Shown here: positions 30,455-36,851 of the stretch, one piece after another
Numbering within the stretch: the stretch's first letter is position 1
How the letters are laid out: each line of letters starts with the position of its first letter
NCBI RefSeq assembly: GCF_900095865.1
Contig: NZ_FMIZ01000005.1
Span: 1-64,000, forward strand
DNA from: Massilioclostridium coli
GTDB taxonomy: Bacteria > Bacillota > Clostridia > Oscillospirales > Ruminococcaceae
DNA: 64,000 nucleotides
Reading direction: 5' to 3'
The notes under the pieces: generated by a model
Told to the model about the DNA's origin: nothing
What the model saw: the letters and a program-made list of their open reading frames with translations, nothing else
Databases searched by the model: none
Position numbers and translations under genes: made by a program

Positions 30455-30832
30455 ATGAAGGTACTAAAAGGAATTACTCGAATAATGGTTGGAGTATTGT
30501 TGAGCATTATTGGCTTTTTGATAGCAACAACTTCCCTAATGGAAAGCCAATCTGGTCTGATAAAAATGATCCTATTTATTATTTTGTTCGGAATTAGTTA
30601 TGGAATGGCGAGTTTTTTGTGCTTTGGAAAACAGTTGAATGATATTTTTTTGTATTTTCCTGTTGCGTGTATTCTTGGAATGATAGTTTGGATCTGGGTA
30701 ATTATTTTTTCATTATTTATAGTATTTCCGTTTAATTTAGTAGATCGTTGGATTTTGACATTGGGCTTTTTATGGTGCGCAGTTACAATAATATGTAAAA
30801 ACCATTATTCGTGGATGCAACAATCAAATTAA
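30455..30832 (+). CDS. Small multi-span membrane protein
   Basis: 125 aa from ATG 30455, chosen because GGTGAGG precedes it; the frame opens earlier at 30353 without a ribosome site. About four hydrophobic segments: ITRIMVGVLLSIIGFLIATT near the N-terminus, LIKMILFIILFGISYGMASF, then two more. Family not recognised. Divergent from the XRE regulator and followed after 23 bp by a 30-codon hydrophobic ORF, so the three may form one regulatory group. Confidence 0.65.
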   Translation: MKVLKGITRIMVGVLLSIIGFLIATTSLMESQSGLIKMILFIILFGISYGMASFLCFGKQLNDIFLYFPVACILGMIVWIWVIIFSLFIVFPFNLVDRWILTLGFLWCAVTIICKNHYSWMQQSN

Positions 30833-30855
30833 TCTGTTTTATAAGGAAATGAATC

Positions 30856-30948
30856 ATGTTTATGCTCTGGTTTTGCTTTTTTGGAATAGCCTTTATAAAT
30901 CTGATACAACTTTTAGTAGGATGTTTTTATTTGTTAAATATTTTATAA
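30856..30948 (+). CDS. Possible 30-residue membrane peptide
   Basis: ATG 30856 to TAA 30948, with AAGGA 9 nt upstream. Nearly the whole product is hydrophobic (FCFFGIAFINLIQLLVGCFY), long enough for one membrane span. It lies 23 bp after the preceding membrane protein gene in the same direction. Size and composition fit a small membrane peptide, but chance ORFs of this length are common. Confidence 0.35.
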   Translation: MFMLWFCFFGIAFINLIQLLVGCFYLLNIL

Positions 30949-31006
30949 AAATTATCCTTTTTTAATAATATATTTTAATTAAATTGAGGAAATTGAATTA
31001 GATGGG

Positions 31007-31035
31007 TTGATTTAAAAAAATGCTGGGTATATAAT
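31007..31035 (+). promoter_or_regulatory. Promoter of the tandem nitrilase gene
   Basis: TTGATT (31007-31012) and TATAAT (31030-31035) are separated by 17 bp. The predicted start at ~31042 lies only ~15 nt before a terminator hairpin. Confidence 0.7.
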
Positions 31036-31056
31036 AAAGCCAACGAAACAATTGAG

Positions 31057-31099
31057 AAAAGGCAAAGGCGCCATTACAGATGGTGTCTTTGCCTTTTTT
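31057..31099 (+). terminator. Terminator/attenuator in the nitrilase gene leader
   Basis: AAAAGGCAAAGGCGCCA (31057-31073) pairs with TGGTGTCTTTGCCTTTT (31081-31097) around a 7-nt loop and ends in a T run. Only ~33 bp separate it from the ATG, too little for another promoter plus ribosome site, so transcripts of the gene must read through it. Confidence 0.75.
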
Positions 31100-31132
31100 G
31101 TTTTGTTTAAAAAATGAAAGAGGAGTGTAGTT

Positions 31133-34045
31133 ATGAAATCAAAATTAAGCTCTCGTATTCTGGCAATCACCGTGGCTGTTACCCTTGCGGTTAGCTCATT
31201 TGTTACTACAACAGCTGCTACTAGCGGGCAAAGCGCTACAAAAACAATCCAGCCCGGGGAACTGGCGGTTGTCAATTTTTCTCCTGTGTGGGGAGACAAG
31301 GAGGCAAATAAGGAAAGCATACTTTCTTATATGAAACAGGCGGACGAGCAAGGAGTGCAAATGATTTTGTTCCCTGAGATGTGCTTGACTGGTTATGCTT
31401 CCTCTAGCGATCCAAATTCGGAAATTTATCAGATGGCAGTAAACGAGGCAGAAACAACAACCAGTCCGATTACCCAGGAAATTGCCTCCTATGCAGACCA
31501 ATATGATATGTGGGTATTTTTCGGCACATCTGAGCAAATATCGGGGGATAAGGAACACGCTTATAACTCTGAGTTTGCCTGTTCTCCGGATGGTACAGTA
31601 ACTGCCTACCAGAAAATAACCCCAGTAGAAGGAAGCTGGTGTACACCGGGCGATACTCCTGTTATGGTGAACACACAGTGGGGGAAAGTAGGCATTAGTA
31701 TCTGCTATGATACCTATGCTACACCGGAGTTGGAACGGTATTACGCTGCGCAAGGATGTAGTATTGTGTTAAACCCGACTGCTACCTCCCGTTCCTATAC
31801 CGATGTAGATGGTGATAATATTCGGGATGACCAGGGCTGGGAATGGTATTATAAAAACCGCCTGGAAAGCATAACATCTAGGGAAGGCATTCTGGTTGCC
31901 AGCGCAAACCTGGTAGGTGGGGATGGTCCAATCAAACAGGATGGGTCTTCTACGTACAATTTCCCAGGGGGCAGTGTTATTTTAGCAAGCCGGTTTAGCG
32001 GACCTGTATATTATGCGGGGACAACTGGGGATGATGATATCATTACTGCAACCGAAGGGATGCTCTCCAACTCCCAGGCGATTGATTTAAGTGGTATGCC
32101 AAGCTCTACCTGTAAAGTCAGCTCGGATTTCCATCCCGATTATTATGCAAAATGGTATAAAGAGCTTGCTGACAAACAGGCTTCCGGGGAGACATTACGG
32201 TATTCTTCTGATGTAACTGACGGTCCTATAGCTGCTGTGGCCAATGTGTCCGCAACATGGGGGGACAAGGATGCGAATATTCAGATGATGGTCGGCTATA
32301 TTGAACAAGCGGCACAAAATGATGTTGACATCCTCGTATTCCCTGAAACCGTGCTTACCGGCTATAGCTGTGAAGATCCGGAAACGGATGGCATTGAAGG
32401 CGACCAATATATGCAGGTCGCACTGGCGGAAACAATACCGGGCCCTTCTACCAACATCATTGCGGAATATGCCAAAAAGTATAATATGTATATCGTTTTT
32501 GGTATGCCGCAAAAGATGGATACCCCAATGTACGAAGCGTTAAAAGGTGAAATGGTGGAAAAAGTTTATAACTCAGCTGCGATTTGTAAACCGGATGGCA
32601 CAGTGGATTCCTATCAGAAAATGCATCGCGCAGGGGTAGAGTCTTATTGGTCTGTTTGTGGGGATACCCCTTATATGTTGGATACACAATGGGGTAAAAT
32701 TGGTGTTGATATCTGCCGGGATGGACATTTCTACCCAGAATTAGGCCGCTATTATGCTGCTATGGGATGCACAATGTTAATCCATCCAACCGCAACTACA
32801 GGAAACCCATGGTATCGTGAAACTAGGATTGGATCTTATACCGACCGTGATGGTATGGCGGCGATCACTTGTAACCTGTTAGGTCCAGATGGCATCTACA
32901 ATGAAGAAACCGGAAGCTATTCCGGTGGGGAATTTGCAAGCACCAGTATGATTGTTACCAAATACCATAACGAAAATGGACGCACTGGATTTGACCCGGA
33001 AACAGGTTCCGCTATCGATTTAAACGGGACTGGTTCCGAATCCGAAGGGTTTGATGAACGTGGCACCAGCCCAGAGGGGCTTGAAATTGCCAAGATGGAT
33101 CTTAGTGGATGTGGGTTTCAAATTACGAACTTCAATCCATTGTTGTTCGCCAAAATGTATGACCAATTGGCAGTAGAAAATATTCCTGGATACCAGTCGA
33201 TTTTTAGCACCAATACAACAGTACTAGATCAAGTGATCACTTATGCGGAAGCGCAACAAACATCTTCTTCTTTTGATGATGTCATTCCAATGGTGCAGCA
33301 GTCCTTCCATCAGGCTCTGGAAGCCGCTAAAACTGTCCAGACCGACCAGTTTGCAAGCCAGGAAGAAATTGACCAAGCATGGGTTACTTTGTTGGAAGAA
33401 ATCCATAAACTGGGATTTGTAAAAGGGGATAAAACGCTGTTAAAAACATTTTATACCTATGCGAACGGGTTGGATTTAGATCTTTATGCGGATGGGGATG
33501 CAAAACAGGCATTTTTAACCGCATTGGAAAACACGGCAGATGTTATTGCGGATGAAAATGCAATGGCGGATACGGTTGAACCCGCTTACGACGCCTTGAT
33601 TCAATCCACTATGGATTTACGGTATAAAGCGGATAAATCCATTCTTGAATCCCTAGTTCAGCAGGGGGATAGCATAGACGCAAATCTGTATACAGCTGAA
33701 AGCGTGGCAGTGCTAAATGCCAGCCTAGCAGAGGCCAAAGCTGTTTTAGAGGATACTACACTTTCGATTGATGACCAGTCCGCTGTAGACCAACAGGCAG
33801 TAGCGCTCCAAACCGTTCTTGATAGCCTGGTCTTAATCGGTCAGGACACTACCTCAACAATTTCTACCGATGGATCTACCGAAGAACAGTCTGGAGGGCA
33901 GAATTTATCCGAATCTTCCTCCGAAGCAGTTACACAAACTGGATACACTACTCCGCGTACAGGGGATAACACTGTGGCTGCGGTAGGTGCGGTACTGGCA
34001 GTGGCAGTAGCAACCGCTGTTTTGGCAGGGAAACGAAAAAAATAG
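31133..34045 (+). CDS. Exported tandem-nitrilase surface protein with FIVAR-like stalk
   Basis: 970 aa. The signal peptide (ILAITVAVTLAVSSFVTTTA) is followed by two complete carbon-nitrogen hydrolase (nitrilase superfamily) domains, roughly residues 40-335 and 360-690. Both keep the Glu-Lys-Cys triad: E82 (FPEMCLTGY), K161 (YQKITPVEG), C191 (SICYDTY) and E405 (FPETVLTGY), K496 (YQKMHRAG), C528 (DICRDGH). Residues ~700-910 are the helical module shared with the two rhamnosidases (LLEEIHKLGFVKGDK). The end TPRTGD, hydrophobic span, KRKK resembles a sorting signal. The superfamily hydrolyses nitriles, amides or carbamoyl groups; most members are cytosolic and single-domain. The substrate is unknown. 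Confidence 0.9.
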   Translation: MKSKLSSRILAITVAVTLAVSSFVTTTAATSGQSATKTIQPGELAVVNFSPVWGDKEANKESILSYMKQADEQGVQMILFPEMCLTGYASSSDPNSEIYQMAVNEAETTTSPITQEIASYADQYDMWVFFGTSEQISGDKEHAYNSEFACSPDGTVTAYQKITPVEGSWCTPGDTPVMVNTQWGKVGISICYDTYATPELERYYAAQGCSIVLNPTATSRSYTDVDGDNIRDDQGWEWYYKNRLESITSREGILVASANLVGGDGPIKQDGSSTYNFPGGSVILASRFSGPVYYAGTTGDDDIITATEGMLSNSQAIDLSGMPSSTCKVSSDFHPDYYAKWYKELADKQASGETLRYSSDVTDGPIAAVANVSATWGDKDANIQMMVGYIEQAAQNDVDILVFPETVLTGYSCEDPETDGIEGDQYMQVALAETIPGPSTNIIAEYAKKYNMYIVFGMPQKMDTPMYEALKGEMVEKVYNSAAICKPDGTVDSYQKMHRAGVESYWSVCGDTPYMLDTQWGKIGVDICRDGHFYPELGRYYAAMGCTMLIHPTATTGNPWYRETRIGSYTDRDGMAAITCNLLGPDGIYNEETGSYSGGEFASTSMIVTKYHNENGRTGFDPETGSAIDLNGTGSESEGFDERGTSPEGLEIAKMDLSGCGFQITNFNPLLFAKMYDQLAVENIPGYQSIFSTNTTVLDQVITYAEAQQTSSSFDDVIPMVQQSFHQALEAAKTVQTDQFASQEEIDQAWVTLLEEIHKLGFVKGDKTLLKTFYTYANGLDLDLYADGDAKQAFLTALENTADVIADENAMADTVEPAYDALIQSTMDLRYKADKSILESLVQQGDSIDANLYTAESVAVLNASLAEAKAVLEDTTLSIDDQSAVDQQAVALQTVLDSLVLIGQDTTSTISTDGSTEEQSGGQNLSESSSEAVTQTGYTTPRTGDNTVAAVGAVLAVAVATAVLAGKRKK

Positions 34046-34081
34046 CAATTATCTTTCCTTTATCTTGACCATATCATAGAA

Positions 34082-34116
34082 TAATGCCCATCCTATCTCA
34101 AATAGGATGGGCATTA
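34082..34116. terminator. Terminator between convergent genes
   Basis: AATGCCCATCCTAT pairs with ATAGGATGGGCATT around a 5-nt loop. It sits 37 bp after the nitrilase stop and 27 bp beyond the end of the minus-strand ABM gene. Confidence 0.8.
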
Positions 34117-34142
34117 TTCCAACTGCAAAGGGGGAAAAGTGG

Positions 34143-34430
34143 TTACAGAATCACTTCCATAGTGGTAATCTCCATTTCACTTTCTAACAATGGTGAAATC
34201 CGCTGGATCAACACATTAAAATGTTCACTGTTTAAATGCAGGGCAACCGCCTGCTGGTCCTTCCATTTTTCCACAAAAGCAAAATAGTTATCCGGCTCTG
34301 GGGCTTGGCACAGCTCGTAGGAAACATTGCCCGGTTCCAGACGGCTGGCGTCAACTAAGGTATTTGCTAGTGTGAGGAAAGCCTGTATATTTTGTGGCTT
34401 TACCAAACATTTCGCATAAGTACAAAGCAT
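34143..34430 (-). CDS. Antibiotic biosynthesis monooxygenase (ABM/YgiN-like) domain protein
   Basis: 95 aa, a single ABM domain of the usual size. These form small dimeric ferredoxin-like barrels, some acting as quinol monooxygenases or metabolite-modifying enzymes. Matching features are the beta-strand CLVKPQNIQAFL, EPGNVSYEL with DNYFAFVEKWKD, and the helix HLNSEHFNVLI. The SD AAGGA lies upstream. Monocistronic; no specific substrate can be named. Confidence 0.85.
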   Translation of the reverse strand: MLCTYAKCLVKPQNIQAFLTLANTLVDASRLEPGNVSYELCQAPEPDNYFAFVEKWKDQQAVALHLNSEHFNVLIQRISPLLESEMEITTMEVIL

Positions 34431-34662
34431 GGCTTACACATCCTTCCTTTTTCTTAATCATACTGCAAAATAAAAAACCTGTCAACGCAATGAGAAATAC
34501 AACTATTCCTTATAAAAAGTTTATAAACTACCATCGCTTTTCAACAATAAGATAAGAATATTTTGAAAATAATGAAATTTTCTTGTGGACTATTGCATAA
34601 AAATATTGTATGATAAGAATATCAGATTATTTTGCTTGAAAAAAGCAAATGGAGGTTTTATC

Positions 34663-35334
34663 ATGATTTGTCCTAATTGTAATTTTGTAACTGAAAATGA
34701 TGTTGCATACTGTCCACAATGTGGTGCCCCGATGGCTGCGGCATCCAACGACCCAACAAATCAGCCACAAGTACAACCACAGGATACTGCTCAAATGCCA
34801 CAACAACAATACAGCCCAAACGCAGGCTATGGTACATATACAGCGCAAGTTACTTATAACCAACAAATGCCACAACAGCAGGCTTATCAAGGTCCACTTT
34901 ATTGTAAAAACTGTGGTAGACCACTTAATCCTGGCGCAGCGGTTTGTGTAAACTGTGGTGTAGCTGTTGGGGTAGGGAACCAGTTCTGTGCCAACTGTGG
35001 TAATCAGGTTGATCCAATGGCTGCCATCTGTACCCACTGTGGAGCTGCCCAACAAGGTGGAAACTATGGTGGTGTAAGCCAAGCAAAATCCAAATTAACA
35101 GCAGGTTTGCTGGGGATTTTTCTGGGATTGTTCGGAGTCCATAATTTTTATTTAGGCTTTATTGGAAAAGCAGTAATTCAGTTAGTAGTAAGCATTTTGG
35201 GAATATTCCTGGCATGTGTAATGATTGGCGGCTTGATGATTTTTGGTATGTGGATTTGGGGTCTGGTAGAAGGAATTATGATTCTGACAGGGTCCATTCC
35301 AGCGGATGCCAAAGGTATTCCACTACGGGATTAA
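34663..35334 (+). CDS. Zinc-ribbon and TM2 domain membrane protein
   Basis: 223 aa from ATG 34663 (GGAGG at 34651); an upstream in-frame start at 34585 has no SD. It carries several C-x-x-C zinc-ribbon units: CPNCNF...CPQCGAP at the N-terminus, then CKNCGRP/CVNCGV and CANCGN/CTHCGA near residues 85-135. A Q/P/Y-rich linker lies between. The C-terminal ~75 residues form a TM2 domain (two spans; GVHNFYLGF is its typical core). Such proteins are common in gut Firmicutes with no defined role. Confidence 0.88.
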   Translation: MICPNCNFVTENDVAYCPQCGAPMAAASNDPTNQPQVQPQDTAQMPQQQYSPNAGYGTYTAQVTYNQQMPQQQAYQGPLYCKNCGRPLNPGAAVCVNCGVAVGVGNQFCANCGNQVDPMAAICTHCGAAQQGGNYGGVSQAKSKLTAGLLGIFLGLFGVHNFYLGFIGKAVIQLVVSILGIFLACVMIGGLMIFGMWIWGLVEGIMILTGSIPADAKGIPLRD

Positions 35335-35351
35335 CAGATTAATATGGTAAG

Positions 35352-35383
35352 AAAAACCGGTGTATTGGAATACACCGGTTTTA
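35352..35383 (+). terminator. Terminator after the TM2 gene
   Basis: AAAACCGGTGTATT pairs with AATACACCGGTTTT around GG; a strong, nearly loop-free hairpin with T residues. It also lies just beyond the end of the convergent MarR gene. Confidence 0.82.
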
Positions 35384-35392
35384 TGTTATGTG

Positions 35393-35830
35393 TTATGGAA
35401 ATCGTTTTGCGTTTTCTAAAGCTAAAATATTAGATGCAGACTTTTTTAAGAGAAATAAGAATTGCTGTTTTTCCTGTTCTGTAAACCCATAAGTAAGGGA
35501 TTCACAGCTTTGTTGGATTGCTTCTAGAATAGCTGAATACGCCTTTTTTGCCTGTTCTGTAGGAAACAAGTGGAATGTCCGTTTGTCTTGCTCGTTTGGG
35601 AAACGCAATAAAAACCCGGTTTTTTCTAGTTGGTTCAGGGCACGGGTAATATTGCTTGGATTAACATGGATAAAAGATTGTAGTTTATCTTGGGTAATCC
35701 CTGGGTTTTCACATATTTTAAGAATGTAGAAATACTGGCTGTTATTAATGTTTAAATTGGCTAGATTTTTGTCTAAGCTTAGCCTTGTAAATCGGTCGGC
35801 AATGGAGAGCCATTTAATGAGTTCCCGCAT
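35393..35830 (-). CDS. MarR-family transcriptional regulator
   Basis: 145 aa, the usual MarR length. The winged HTH spans about residues 30-100: NSQYFYILKICENPGITQDK, then VNPSNITRALNQLEKTGFL, with the wing R-x-x-D-K-R-T (PNEQDKRTFHL). Dimerisation helices lie at both ends. It is divergent from the acylphosphatase gene. Targets are probably itself or a nearby gene; the ligand is unknown. Confidence 0.9.
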   Translation of the reverse strand: MRELIKWLSIADRFTRLSLDKNLANLNINNSQYFYILKICENPGITQDKLQSFIHVNPSNITRALNQLEKTGFLLRFPNEQDKRTFHLFPTEQAKKAYSAILEAIQQSCESLTYGFTEQEKQQFLFLLKKSASNILALENAKRFP

Positions 35831-35924
35831 GGGTTACCTCGCTTTCTATGAAAAAGTTAGTAGTTTGCGGTCGCAATCATTATAATGCGGATCTACAGGC
35901 TTGTCAAGAAAAAGGAGTGAAAAA

Positions 35925-36191
35925 ATGTTACGGTATCAAATACGCCTTACAGGCTGGGTTCAAGGAGTTGGGTTGAGATGGTTCATCAATACTAGAGCAG
36001 CAGTGAATCAATGTACTGGCTGGGTGCAAAATCAATGGGATGGAAGCGTATTGTGTGAACTGCAAGGGGAAGAATCCAATGTAGACGCTGTATTAAAGGA
36101 AATCCGCCGAGGAAACCAATTTATTGTGGTGGAGCAGATGGAAATTCATGAAATATCCACGCAAACAGAGAGTGGGTTTCATATACGATAA
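35925..36191 (+). CDS. acyP: Acylphosphatase
   Basis: 88 aa from ATG 35925 (AAGGAG precedes it). It has the acylphosphatase signature GWVQGVGLRWF with the catalytic arginine (R21), and GWVQNQWDGSV with the catalytic asparagine. The enzyme hydrolyses carboxyl-phosphate mixed anhydrides such as acetyl phosphate. Length fits the family. Monocistronic, divergent from the MarR gene. Confidence 0.92.
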   Translation: MLRYQIRLTGWVQGVGLRWFINTRAAVNQCTGWVQNQWDGSVLCELQGEESNVDAVLKEIRRGNQFIVVEQMEIHEISTQTESGFHIR

Positions 36192-36527
36192 TAAATCTTC
36201 CTTATAAAATTTATGTTTATAGGTTTTGATCAAATTTAGTTGGACGTTTACAACCCAATATTTAAGATGAATTTGGCGTGATGGCAACAGTAAGAATGCT
36301 TTCTCATTTTGTAGGAAGAAATTTTTGTCATATAGGAAATTTAATGGAACATATTTATGGTTGCAGCATGATTTAGAATAGCCTATATTGTTTTATTTTT
36401 AATAAATTTCTTTCTGCTGTTTTATGAAGGGAGGACAGTTTACCACGGTCACTTCAATCCGCTGTTTTTTTGCTGAATATCGTTGTACCATCTATTTATT
36501 ATACCGGAATAGAAACATCATCTTTCA
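36192..36527. other. Intergenic region without a recognised feature
   Basis: AT-rich sequence between the acylphosphatase stop and the promoter at 36528. I see no convincing ORF, RNA signature or terminator. Confidence 0.5.
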
Positions 36528-36556
36528 TTGACTTTTATGTGTAAAAAAGTTATAAT
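36528..36556 (+). promoter_or_regulatory. Promoter of the glycyl radical enzyme operon
   Basis: TTGACT (36528-36533) and TATAAT (36551-36556) have a 17-bp spacer. The predicted start near 36563 leaves a leader of about 290 nt before the coding region. Confidence 0.8.
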
Positions 36557-36562
36557 AAATAC

Positions 36563-36840
36563 TGTATCAGTATATTCTTAGCGCACTGGAATTCCAGTGT
36601 CGCAAAAGATCGTTATAATCTGGTGAAAATCTGCTGTATAGCGGAGAAAACAGCTTGTTCATGCGCTTTTGGAGGCGCAACCAAAAGCGTATAAGGGCTG
36701 TAACCAAGAATTATTTTCGTTTTATCATATTGATGTTGTTTGATTTTTTGTAAGAGAAAAAAGAAAATTTTCTCAATTTGTTTTTGCTGGTAAAAAGTTT
36801 AATCCAGCGTTCATTCTAAAAGAATCGTGTCACCGACAAG
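36563..36840 (+). ncRNA. Long hairpin-rich 5' leader, possible riboswitch, family not recognised
   Basis: Stems visible by eye: GCG-CACTGG paired with CCAGTG-T-CGC (36591-36603); GCTGT/ACAGC (36633-36654) around a 12-nt loop; CGCTTTTGG paired with CCAAAAGCG (9 bp, about 36664-36689); GCTGG/CCAGC (36786-36808); ATTCT/AGAAT just before the ribosome site. No known riboswitch class was recognised. The leader length and compact stems in AT-rich DNA suggest a structured regulatory RNA controlling the downstream operon. Confidence 0.5.
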
Positions 36841-36851
36841 GAGAATGACAA

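Noticed and set aside
36613-36655. GGTGAAAATC followed by AGCGGAG, resembling cobalamin riboswitch blocks, in the glycyl radical leader
   Set aside because: The remaining cobalamin hallmarks (GCCACTG, AGTCAGGAGACCTGCC) are missing and the flanking pairings do not fit.
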